The translations under genes and the position numbers were made by a program. Of a stretch of 51,068 nt of DNA, positions 16,885 to 24,700 are shown piece after piece (the first letter of the stretch is position 1; each line of letters begins with the position of its first letter). This DNA is from Atribacterota bacterium (lineage in GTDB: Bacteria; Atribacterota; Atribacteria; Atribacterales; Caldatribacteriaceae). The notes beneath the pieces are model-generated. The model worked only from the letters and a program-made list of their open reading frames with translations. It did not search any database and was not told the DNA's origin. Where the stretch lies: the NCBI GenBank assembly GCA_039638595.1, contig JBDIWM010000010.1, forward strand, positions 1 through 51,068, read 5' to 3'.

Positions 16885-17913
16885 CTATGGATAGAGAACC
16901 GTCACTGGAAGTCCCGTTTTTTCGTTAAGCCCAAACATTACGTTCATATTCTGTACCGCTTGTCCCGAAGCTCCTTTGGTAAGGTTATCAATGGCAGAAA
17001 TAACCACGACTTTTCCTTTACCAAGCTTTTTTAAGCTCATGTCAATAAAGTTTGACCCCAGAACCCATTTCAGCTCTGGAAATTTTCCCCGAGGAAGAAT
17101 CCGTACCCATGGTTCTTCGGCAAAGTATTTTTGCCATGTTATCCACAGGGTTTCTTCCCCGACGTCGTCTATAAGATCAAGGTAAATTGTGCTCAGGATT
17201 CCCCTTTTCAGAGGTAAAAGATGAGGTACAAAGGTCAAGCTCTCTATCTCACCCCACTGACCTAACTTCTCCTCTATTTCCGGTTGATGGCGGTGTTCAC
17301 CAACCTTATAGGCCTTAAAATTTTCATCCACTTCACAGAAATGGACATCCTCTGTAGCCTTTTTTCCGGCCCCAGAAACGCCTGATTTGCTGTCGATCAC
17401 CACCGACCGAAACCGGATACCTTCACGCAGGAAGGGGTACAAAGGAATGATGACCGAAGTCGGATAGCAACCTGGATTGGCTATGAGCATAGCCGTGCGG
17501 ATGGTTGAACGGTAAATTTCTGGAATACCATATACAGCCTCATTCACCAGAGACTTTGCCCGGTGTTCCAGATGGTAGTGTTTTTCATAGATGTCGATAT
17601 TTTGAATCCTGAAATCAGCCCCCAGGTCAATCACTCGGGTTGCTTCGAGAAGAAAAGGTACGTAATCCATGGCTAAACCATGAGGAAGCGCAAGAAACAC
17701 GACGTCAACTTCCCGTGCCCACTCGGCAAGTTCCTGTTTACGAAGAGTGCAATGTATCCTTCTACGCAAAGCGGGACAGTACTCTTCAAGTTCCACTCCA
17801 GCATAACTCTCACTCGTTACCCACTCAAGGCGAACTCCGGGATGATTTTCCAAAATGCGTAAAAGCTCAAGACCTGTATAACCAGTCGCACCAATGATGC
17901 CAGCTCGGATCAT
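16885..17913 (-). CDS. argC: N-acetyl-gamma-glutamyl-phosphate reductase
   Basis: NADPH-dependent reduction of N-acetylglutamyl phosphate to the semialdehyde. 342 residues. The Rossmann motif GIIGATGYTGLELLR is at residues 4-18; the catalytic Cys is in IANPGCYPTS, and GEHRHQPEIEE carries the active-site His. ATG at 17913 is chosen because AAGGAG lies nine bases upstream; ATG at 17919 would be too close to it. An upstream in-frame extension would read through the T-box terminator and is not real. It is the first gene of the operon and starts 29 bases after the terminator T-run. Confidence 0.95.
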   Translation of the reverse strand: MIRAGIIGATGYTGLELLRILENHPGVRLEWVTSESYAGVELEEYCPALRRRIHCTLRKQELAEWAREVDVVFLALPHGLAMDYVPFLLEATRVIDLGADFRIQNIDIYEKHYHLEHRAKSLVNEAVYGIPEIYRSTIRTAMLIANPGCYPTSVIIPLYPFLREGIRFRSVVIDSKSGVSGAGKKATEDVHFCEVDENFKAYKVGEHRHQPEIEEKLGQWGEIESLTFVPHLLPLKRGILSTIYLDLIDDVGEETLWITWQKYFAEEPWVRILPRGKFPELKWVLGSNFIDMSLKKLGKGKVVVISAIDNLTKGASGQAVQNMNVMFGLNEKTGLPVTVLYP

Positions 17914-17941
17914 GAGCATCCACTCCTTCGTTTCACGAAAT

Positions 17942-17969
17942 AAAAAAACCTCGCCGCAAGACGAGGTTT
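17942..17969 (-). terminator. Intrinsic terminator of the T-box leader
   Basis: Minus strand: a 10-bp stem (17960-17969 with 17946-17955; AAACCTCGTC pairs with GGCGAGGTTT, one G-U) with loop TTGC, followed by an unbroken T7 run. It lies between the T-box antiterminator and argC. It does not share bases with the drawn antiterminator. Confidence 0.9.
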
Positions 17970-18202
17970 CTACACAGCCCACAGGGGTGTAAACACAGTT
18001 TACACGGTGCCACCCTGCTTTACTCTTTTGGATAACGGTCCTACCGATACTCCTACTTAGAGGAAAATCCTCTTTTCTTCAGAGCAAGCTCCAGAGCTCT
18101 CGCTTTTTTGGTTTTGCAGAAGGCTCCCACCTGTTTCTTCCTCGCTTGAGCAAAACTCAAAAAAGCTTCTCCCTCATCGCCCTTTCCTCTATTCAACTAT
18201 CC
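17942..18202 (-). promoter_or_regulatory. T-box riboswitch leader of the arginine operon
   Basis: The minus strand carries the hallmark AGGGTGGCACCG (18006-18017 area). The antiterminator can be drawn exactly: helix A1 CAGGG/CCCTG (18013-18017 with 17982-17986), a 7-base bulge TGGCACC (18006-18012), and helix A2 of eight pairs (17998-18005 with 17987-17994) closed by a 3-base loop. Further 5', 18150-18166 and 18102-18117 form a long stem with one bulge, a plausible Stem I. Uncharged tRNA would stabilise the antiterminator and allow transcription of argC onward. The operon content predicts tRNA-Arg as ligand; candidate specifier triplets (CGA, AGA) lie just 3' of the stem but I could not fix the specifier loop. 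Confidence 0.9.
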
Positions 18203-18208
18203 TATTAC

Positions 18209-18237
18209 TTTATATCGCAAAATGGAAAAACTGACAA
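18209..18237 (-). promoter_or_regulatory. Sigma70-type promoter of the arginine operon
   Basis: On the minus strand TTGTCA (18232-18237) and TATAAA (18209-18214) are separated by exactly 17 bases. Transcription would start near 18202, just ahead of the T-box leader and 34-60 bases beyond the dapA stop codon. Confidence 0.8.
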
Positions 18238-18270
18238 GAGCCTGAGGGATATTTTATCGCGACTCGTCAC

Positions 18271-19164
18271 TCAACATCTTGAAACAACAGATAATCCCTC
18301 CAGAACTCTCTTTAATTTTTCCTCCTTTTCCTTTTCCAGTGGACAAAGCGGTGGACGGGGTAATCCTACCCGCCATCCAAGTATGTTCAGAGCTGATTTA
18401 ATGGGGATAGGGTTTGTGGAAAGAAAAATCGCTTTAAATAGTGGATAAAGCTTAAGATGAATTTGTAATGCCTCCTGAATTTGTCCTACAAAAAAGGCAT
18501 GAATCATTTTCTGAATTTCCTTACCAACGAGGTGTGAAGCCACGCTCACCACACCACTTCCTCCGAGAGCCAGAACCACGAGCGTCATATTATCATCACC
18601 ACTGTAAATATGGAAGGCATCAGAAACAAGCGACTTGACCCGGGAGATTTGGTCGGGACTTCCTGAAGCTTCCTTCAAAGCTACAACATTGGAAATCTCC
18701 GAAAGACGCGCTACCGTCTCCGGTTCGATATTCACTCCAGTCCGCGAAGGAATGTTATAGAGCATAATGGGTATGGATACCGCTTCGGCAATGGCTTTAA
18801 AATGGGCATAAAGTCCATCCTGAGGCGGACGGTTATAGTACGGTGCGACTCCAAGGATTCCATGCACACCAAGTTTTTCAGCTTCTTGAGAAAGACGAAT
18901 CGATGACCGGGTATCGTAACCACAGGTACCCGCGATCACCTTTATTCGGTCACCAACTTCTTCAAGGGCTACGTCAAAGAGTCGGAGTTTTTCTTTCTCA
19001 GAGAGCGTTGGTGATTCACCCGTGGTTCCAGCCACCACCACTCCCTCGGAACCATTCTCACAGAGCATCCGCAACAAATCTCGAAAAACCTGGTAATCAA
19101 TCTCGAGATCACGATTAAACGGTGTTACTACCGCTGTCAGAACCGCGCCAAAATTTCCGTACAT
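18271..19164 (-). CDS. dapA: 4-hydroxy-tetrahydrodipicolinate synthase
   Basis: Condenses pyruvate with aspartate semialdehyde, the entry to the diaminopimelate/lysine branch. 297 residues, TIM-barrel class I aldolase. Visible: GTTGESPTLSEKEK near residue 45, MLYNIPSRTG with the catalytic Tyr, and VVALKEASGSPDQ with the Schiff-base Lys. ATG at 19164 has GAGGAGGAG upstream. It is the last gene of the lysA-dapB-dapF-dapL-lysC-dapA run. Its stop is followed directly by the arginine-operon promoter. Confidence 0.95.
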   Translation of the reverse strand: MYGNFGAVLTAVVTPFNRDLEIDYQVFRDLLRMLCENGSEGVVVAGTTGESPTLSEKEKLRLFDVALEEVGDRIKVIAGTCGYDTRSSIRLSQEAEKLGVHGILGVAPYYNRPPQDGLYAHFKAIAEAVSIPIMLYNIPSRTGVNIEPETVARLSEISNVVALKEASGSPDQISRVKSLVSDAFHIYSGDDNMTLVVLALGGSGVVSVASHLVGKEIQKMIHAFFVGQIQEALQIHLKLYPLFKAIFLSTNPIPIKSALNILGWRVGLPRPPLCPLEKEKEEKLKRVLEGLSVVSRC

Positions 19165-19176
19165 GCCTCTCCTCCT

Positions 19177-20400
19177 CTAACAGGCCTGTAATTCAAATTT
19201 CCGATGGAGAACCCGTATCGCTTCCTCCATCACCTCCTCCCTAACAAGACAGGTAATAGTGACATGCGAATCGCTGGTCTGTAAAATTTCGATATTCACT
19301 CCTTTTAAGGCTTCTACCACCTGAGCCATTACCCCTGGGCGATCGGCCATCCCTGATCCCACTAAAGAGATTTTGGCGCAGGGCGACAAAATCCTTGCCG
19401 TAAAACCTTCCTGGGTGAGGATGGTTTCTACTTTTTTGGTCACTCTTTCATCAACCACAAACGCTGCTTCTTCAGGAAAAAGATTGATGAGGTCAATACT
19501 GATTTCCCGCTGGGCCAGAGCTTGAAAGATAGAGAGTTTCTTTTCCAAGTCTGCACCGAAATGAATCCGCACCTGCGACAGACCCTTTTTGTAAGCGATA
19601 CTGTATACAGGTTTTTCCGTTGCCAGCGCTCGTAAACCCTCCTGAGCCAAGGTTCTAATATCACAGATGAGGGTACCCTTCCCTTCGTCGCTCAGGCTCC
19701 GTACTCGGAGTGGGACCCGGTATTCTCGAGCTAAATTCATAGCCTTATGATGGAGCACCTTGGCTCCCTGTTGAATAATTTCAGCTGCTTCGGTATAGGT
19801 TAACCCCTTTAAAATCTGGGCTTCAGGAACGATGCGAGGGTCTGCAGTCATCACTCCTTCTACATCAGTAAAGATATCCACATAGTCAGCCTCCAGAGCA
19901 ACCCCCAAGACCACCGCTGTGGTATCACTTCCACCCCGGCCAAGTGTAGTAATCTCACCATTTTCTGTAACCCCTTGGAACCCCGCTACCACCACCACGT
20001 AACCCTGCTCGAGATATTCTTTAATTTTCTCTCCCTCGACTCGAAGAATCGAAGCATCTCCAAAACAGGAGTCGGTGATGATACCTGCCTGTCCTCCAGT
20101 TAAGGCCACACTTTTCATCCCAAGCCGACGCAGGGTCTGACTCATCACCACCGAAGAAATGATTTCTCCACAGGACATAAGCAAATCAAGGTCGCGGGGA
20201 TCAAATTCAGCATACTCTTCCCTAGCAAGGGCAATTAAAGTATCCGTAGCATACGGTGCACCACTCCGACCCATTGCCGATACCACTACTACCGGCGAAA
20301 ATCCCTCCTCTAAGGTTTCTTTAATCTTTTGCGCTGCCTTTTCCCGTAAATCCCTGGTATGAACCGAGGTACCACCAAATTTTTGAACCACAATACGCAT
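19177..20400 (-). CDS. lysC: Aspartokinase (monofunctional)
   Basis: Phosphorylates aspartate, the first step toward lysine, threonine and methionine. 407 residues: an amino-acid kinase domain starting VQKFGGTSV, with GRGGSDTTAV and DIFTDVEGVMTADPR, then two C-terminal ACT domains (from about residue 265; LVGSGMADRPGVMAQV marks the second). The ACT pair usually binds lysine or threonine for feedback. ATG at 20400 with AGGTGAG is preferred; a longer frame starts at GTG 20409 inside the dapL stop. Placement with dap genes suggests a lysine-responsive isozyme. Confidence 0.94.
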   Translation of the reverse strand: MRIVVQKFGGTSVHTRDLREKAAQKIKETLEEGFSPVVVVSAMGRSGAPYATDTLIALAREEYAEFDPRDLDLLMSCGEIISSVVMSQTLRRLGMKSVALTGGQAGIITDSCFGDASILRVEGEKIKEYLEQGYVVVVAGFQGVTENGEITTLGRGGSDTTAVVLGVALEADYVDIFTDVEGVMTADPRIVPEAQILKGLTYTEAAEIIQQGAKVLHHKAMNLAREYRVPLRVRSLSDEGKGTLICDIRTLAQEGLRALATEKPVYSIAYKKGLSQVRIHFGADLEKKLSIFQALAQREISIDLINLFPEEAAFVVDERVTKKVETILTQEGFTARILSPCAKISLVGSGMADRPGVMAQVVEALKGVNIEILQTSDSHVTITCLVREEVMEEAIRVLHRKFELQAC

Positions 20401-20405
20401 TTTTC

Positions 20406-21569
20406 TCACCTACCCAAAGCGATTCGAATTCGTTCCATTGCTTCCTGAAGTCGCGAAGAAGCCGTGGTAATGGAAATTCGGACAAAGCCCTCACCAAATT
20501 TTCCAAAACCAATTCCCGGCGTTACCACCACCTGAGCCTTTTCCAGAATGAGCTCTGCAAAACCCATAGAGGTGAAACCAGAAGGAACCGGAATCCAAAC
20601 ATAGAATGTTGCCAGAGGAGCCCGAACTTGAAATCCGAGATTCTGGAAAGTTTCCACCACCATGTTTCGCCGTTCAACGTATATAGGAAGGATTGTACCT
20701 AAAATCTCGTCCACTCGCTCAAGTGCCTCCACACCTGCCCATTGAATGGCGTTGAAAATGCCTGAATCGATATTGGTTTTGACCCGTCCCAGCGCCTCAA
20801 CCCACTTGGCATTTCCCACCGCGAAACCAATTCGCCAGCCAGTCATGTTACAGGTCTTAGAAAGCGAATGGAACTCGATCGCCACCTCCTTCGCCCCTTC
20901 AACCTCAAAAATGGAGGGCGCCCGATACCCATCGAAACTGACCTCGGAATACGCTAAGTCATGAGCAATCACAAAACCATAACGATGAGCCAGCTCCACA
21001 ACATTCCGGAAAAACCCAAGAGAGGCAATCTGCGCCGTGGGGTTATTTGGGTAATTGATGAAAACGAGCTTGGTCTTCTCCAAAATGCTTTCGGGAAAAG
21101 AATGAAAATCAGGAAGGAAGTCGTTTGCCGGTAAAAGTGGCAGAGGCAAAGGAATACCCCCGGCGAGCATGCTCCCAATTTTATAGACCGGATAACCCGG
21201 GTCACTGGCCAGAACGATATCCCCGGGGTTCAGGATGCACCAGGGAAAATGAGCGATGCCCTCTTTCGAACCAATCAGGGCCACTACTTCTTTTTCAGGA
21301 TCCAGGGAAACCCCGAAGCGCCTTTTATACCAGGAAGAAACAGCTTCACGAAAAGCCTGCAAACCCCGATATGAAGGATAACGGTGGTTTTCGGAATTTT
21401 GAATTTCCCGGCACATCCTCTCCACAATACTTGCTGGCGTTGGGAGATCCGGATCCCCAATCCCCAGATCGATGATATCCTTTCCTGCAAGCCTCGCTTG
21501 TTCAATTTTTTTTTCGATTTCTGCAAAAAGATATGGCGGAAGATTCTTTATCCGTTCAGCGACGTCCAC
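20406..21569 (-). CDS. dapL: LL-diaminopimelate aminotransferase (class I/II aminotransferase)
   Basis: A 387-residue fold-type I PLP aminotransferase. IIDLGIGDPDLPTP near residue 35, the substrate-side INYPNNPTA, and the PLP lysine in EFHSLSKTCNMTGWRIGFAVG are all intact. The family includes aspartate aminotransferases, but the position between dapF and lysC, and the absence of dapD/dapE or a ddh gene in this full lysine cluster, point to DapL, which converts tetrahydrodipicolinate to LL-diaminopimelate in one step. The GTG start at 21569 lies 22 bases inside dapF, after GAGGTG. Confidence 0.85.
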   Translation of the reverse strand: MDVAERIKNLPPYLFAEIEKKIEQARLAGKDIIDLGIGDPDLPTPASIVERMCREIQNSENHRYPSYRGLQAFREAVSSWYKRRFGVSLDPEKEVVALIGSKEGIAHFPWCILNPGDIVLASDPGYPVYKIGSMLAGGIPLPLPLLPANDFLPDFHSFPESILEKTKLVFINYPNNPTAQIASLGFFRNVVELAHRYGFVIAHDLAYSEVSFDGYRAPSIFEVEGAKEVAIEFHSLSKTCNMTGWRIGFAVGNAKWVEALGRVKTNIDSGIFNAIQWAGVEALERVDEILGTILPIYVERRNMVVETFQNLGFQVRAPLATFYVWIPVPSGFTSMGFAELILEKAQVVVTPGIGFGKFGEGFVRISITTASSRLQEAMERIRIALGR

Positions 21570-22408
21570 GTTTCAATCACCTCTTCTGAAATTTTTCCTT
21601 CAAAAACTTCGCGTGCTGGACCTTCCATATAAACGTGTTCATCGTCTTCCCAAGATATGAAAAGTGCTCCTCCAGGAAGGCGAATCTGAGCGCTTCGTTC
21701 GAGCACCCCGTTTAGCACTCCGGCAACCAGTACCGCACAGGCGCCAGTCCCACAGGCAAGGGTTGCTCCGACCCCTCGTTCCCAAACCTTTACCTCCGCT
21801 TCGGTGGAATTGATCACCTGTACAAACTCCACGTTAGTTCGCTGCGGAAAAAGAGAATGATGCTCAATCTTTTTCCCCCATTCCTCCCAATCAGAAGGCG
21901 TCTCAAAAATCACCGCATGGGGATTTCCCATGGAAACGGCCGTAAAGCGAAAAACTCGATTTTGGAGGGTAAGAGTTGCTCCAATGACACGTTTTCCCTC
22001 CATATTAACCGGGATTTCCGCCGGGGTAAGACGTGGTTTTCCCATATCAACTCTGACGTATTCCACTTTTCCATCGCACACCAGAACTTTGGGAAGAATG
22101 AGGCCTGCTCTCGTTTCCACGGTAAAAGAAGAATTTTTTACCATACCTCGCTCAAAAGCAAACTTGGCTAGACATCGAATGCCGTTCCCACACATCTCGG
22201 CTTCACTACCATCGGCATTAAAAATGCGCATGGAGAGATCCCCCTTTTGGGATGGACCAGCAATAATGACCCCATCAGCACCAATGCCAAAATGGCGGTC
22301 ACAGAGTTTCTGCGATAAAACCGAAACCACAGAAAACCATTGCTCAATTTCACTGTACCTTACAACAATAAAATCGTTTCCCAGCCCTTCCATTTTTACA
22401 AAGTGCAC
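21548..22408 (-). CDS. dapF: Diaminopimelate epimerase
   Basis: Interconverts LL- and meso-diaminopimelate without cofactor. 286 residues. Both catalytic cysteines are visible, in EMCGNGIRCLAKF and in ATLACGTGACAVLVAG. The N-terminal KMEGLGNDFIVV motif is complete. The start is GTG at 22408 with GAGGA upstream. It overlaps dapL and follows dapB by 12 bases. Meso-diaminopimelate serves both lysine synthesis and peptidoglycan cross-linking. Confidence 0.95.
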   Translation of the reverse strand: MHFVKMEGLGNDFIVVRYSEIEQWFSVVSVLSQKLCDRHFGIGADGVIIAGPSQKGDLSMRIFNADGSEAEMCGNGIRCLAKFAFERGMVKNSSFTVETRAGLILPKVLVCDGKVEYVRVDMGKPRLTPAEIPVNMEGKRVIGATLTLQNRVFRFTAVSMGNPHAVIFETPSDWEEWGKKIEHHSLFPQRTNVEFVQVINSTEAEVKVWERGVGATLACGTGACAVLVAGVLNGVLERSAQIRLPGGALFISWEDDEHVYMEGPAREVFEGKISEEVIETWTSLNG

Positions 22409-22420
22409 GGGTCTTCCTCC

Positions 22421-23215
22421 TCAAAACCCCAGTATCGATTCAAGACCATAGTAAAAGCGGGGCTCTCGAAAAACGTGACGTATGGCTATCATTACCCCGG
22501 GCATAAATGACGAACGATCGAAGGAATCGTGTCGGATAGTGAGAATCTGCCCTTCTCCTCCAAAAATGACTTCCTGGTGGGCGACAAATCCTGGAAGACG
22601 CACACTGTGAATACACAAACCGTGATACTGACCACCCCGAGCACCGGACACCAGTTCCTGTCCTTTGTCTTGAAGGAGAATTCCTTCTTTTTCCATCCCT
22701 TCAGCAGTTTTCAACGCGGTACCCGAAGGAGCATCTTTTTTTTGGGGGTGATGGTATTCAATAATTTCGGCATGCTTAAAATATCTGGCAGCCAACCGGG
22801 CGAATTGCATCATGAGCACTGCTCCCAAAGCGAAATTGGGAGCAACCATACACCCAATCTTTTTTTCTTCACAATCCTTTTTTAACTGTTCAAGTTCTGC
22901 GAGGGATAGACCGGTGGTCCCAACGACAAGATGGAGGTTCCACGAGAGGAAACGAGGCAAATTCTGTCGCAGAGCTTCTGCGTGGGTAAAATCACACACC
23001 AACTGAGGTTTTTTCTCCTCTACAATTTTTTCCAGGTCGTTATCGACCATCACCCCTATCTGGCCAACACCAGCCAGCACCCCAACATCCTCTCCGCAAT
23101 CCCTCTGATCGTATGCACCAACAAGCTGTATGTCATTTTCTTTTGATAAGGCCTTCACAACCTCTTTCCCCATTTTCCCTGCCGCCCCGGATACAAGTAC
23201 TCGAATCGCTTCCAT
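22421..23215 (-). CDS. dapB: 4-hydroxy-tetrahydrodipicolinate reductase
   Basis: NAD(P)H-dependent reductase forming tetrahydrodipicolinate. 264 residues. VSGAAGKMGKEVVKAL near the N-terminus is the nucleotide-binding motif, VVGTTGLS follows, and IEYHHPQKKDAPSGTALK holds the catalytic His/Lys signature. ATG at 23215 is chosen: GGAGGGA lies just upstream and the lysA stop ends one base before it. A longer in-frame version would run through the lysA coding region. Confidence 0.95.
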   Translation of the reverse strand: MEAIRVLVSGAAGKMGKEVVKALSKENDIQLVGAYDQRDCGEDVGVLAGVGQIGVMVDNDLEKIVEEKKPQLVCDFTHAEALRQNLPRFLSWNLHLVVGTTGLSLAELEQLKKDCEEKKIGCMVAPNFALGAVLMMQFARLAARYFKHAEIIEYHHPQKKDAPSGTALKTAEGMEKEGILLQDKGQELVSGARGGQYHGLCIHSVRLPGFVAHQEVIFGGEGQILTIRHDSFDRSSFMPGVMIAIRHVFREPRFYYGLESILGF

Positions 23216-23216
23216 C

Positions 23217-24542
23217 TTACTTCCCTCCTTCACCGGTGGGTTCCGGAACAATATCTCTCCGCACCAGGTCACCAAAACTTTCTGGTCGCACCACGAGTTC
23301 TGCTTTTCCATCCTTCAGAAAAACGACTCCTGGCCGGGGAATTAAATTATAATTTGAAGCCATAGAATGGTTATAAGCTCCAGTGCCTTCGACGACCAAG
23401 ATATCACCTGGTCGAGGCCCAGGAAGTTCAATCTCCGGAATGAGAACATCTCCCGACTCACAACACTTTCCCACCACGGCAACTTTTTCTAAAGTAGAAC
23501 CGTGGACCCGATTTCCCATCACTGCCTGATACTTTGCCCCATAGAGGATATGACGAGGGTTATCGGTCATTCCTCCATCCACTGCCACATATTTCCGTAC
23601 TCCAGGTACTTCCTTGACCATCCCTACCCGATAAATAGTGCTTCCAGCCAGGTTCACTATCGATCGTCCTGGTTCTACGATGATTCTTGGTAGAGGATAA
23701 GAAAGCTCAGTACATAAGTCTTTAACCTCGTTGCATAGTGCTTCCACGTAAGAGGAAATCGACGGAAACCGGTCTTTGTCTGCATCAAGATATGGAACTC
23801 CCAACCCACCGCCAAGGTCAAGTTCCAAAAGGATGTAATGATATTTCTTTCGAAAATCATCCATGAACCGGAGCATCACCTGGGTAGCTTTCAAAAACGG
23901 TTCCAAGGTATCGATCTGGGACCCAATGTGGCAATGTACTCCCCGACCCTCGAGATATGGAGACTCAATGGCTCGCTTGATGGTTCTCTCAGCAATCCCC
24001 TCAAGGAGAGGAAGACCAAACTTGCTATCCACTTTTCCGGTGGTAATGTAGGCATGAGTATGTGGGTCAATCCCTGGGGTGAGGCGAAAAAGAACCGGTA
24101 CTCTGATGCCAGCTCCTTTGGCCTCTTCCAAGAGATAGCTCAATTCTTCTTCACTATCGATGACCCATCGACCAACGCCCTCTTTGAGGACTAACTTTCT
24201 TTCCTCTTCAGTTTTATTATTACCATGAAAGATAATCCTCTCAGGAGGAAAACCAACTGTATAGGCCAGGTAATATTCTCCTCCTGAGACCACATCGAGC
24301 CAGAGGTTCTCTTCTTGAACCACCTGGCACATATAAGAGCACAGAAAAGCTTTCCCCGCGTAGGCTACCTGAAAGTCATGGTAATGACGAGAAAAAGCCA
24401 CCTGATACGCTTTCATAGCGGAACGAACCATTTCCTCATCAAAGACGTACAAAGGAGTACCCATTTTGTCTGCCAAGTCGACCACATCTACACCAGCTAT
24501 TTCGAGGTGGTTTTGAGAATTGACCTTTTTGTTTCCCAACAT
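23217..24542 (-). CDS. lysA: Diaminopimelate decarboxylase
   Basis: PLP-dependent decarboxylation of meso-diaminopimelate to lysine. About 441 residues, fold-type III. Visible: VAYAGKAFLC with the PLP lysine, GVHCHIGSQI, ELDLGGGLGVPY, IIVEPGRSIV, and CCESGDVL with the substrate cysteine. ATG at 24542 is preferred to the upstream TTG/ATG at 24602 because AGAGG precedes it and a possible promoter -35 overlaps the longer form. It opens the lysine operon. No lysine riboswitch fits in the short leader. Confidence 0.93.
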   Translation of the reverse strand: MLGNKKVNSQNHLEIAGVDVVDLADKMGTPLYVFDEEMVRSAMKAYQVAFSRHYHDFQVAYAGKAFLCSYMCQVVQEENLWLDVVSGGEYYLAYTVGFPPERIIFHGNNKTEEERKLVLKEGVGRWVIDSEEELSYLLEEAKGAGIRVPVLFRLTPGIDPHTHAYITTGKVDSKFGLPLLEGIAERTIKRAIESPYLEGRGVHCHIGSQIDTLEPFLKATQVMLRFMDDFRKKYHYILLELDLGGGLGVPYLDADKDRFPSISSYVEALCNEVKDLCTELSYPLPRIIVEPGRSIVNLAGSTIYRVGMVKEVPGVRKYVAVDGGMTDNPRHILYGAKYQAVMGNRVHGSTLEKVAVVGKCCESGDVLIPEIELPGPRPGDILVVEGTGAYNHSMASNYNLIPRPGVVFLKDGKAELVVRPESFGDLVRRDIVPEPTGEGGK

Positions 24543-24598
24543 AACCTCTGCCTCTTTCTTTTGATTTTTGGTTTTCTTAACATAAGAAGGCGGCTTTG

Positions 24599-24604
24599 TC
24601 AATA
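24599..24604 (-). promoter_or_regulatory. Possible -35 of the lysA operon promoter
   Basis: A perfect TTGACA lies on the minus strand 57 bases before the lysA ATG. The hexamer at 17 bases' distance (TAAGAA) is a weak -10, so the promoter call is tentative. Confidence 0.35.
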
Positions 24605-24700
24605 AAATGTTGTCTTCCGTAGAGAGGATTTTAATCGCTTATATTCATCTCCAATTAAAAAATAACAGAGGAAACACGTTTATATGGCTTAAAATTATTC

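Noticed and set aside
24543-24700. Lysine riboswitch ahead of lysA
   Set aside because: The gap to pyk is short and shows no L-box conserved blocks or terminator/antiterminator pair.
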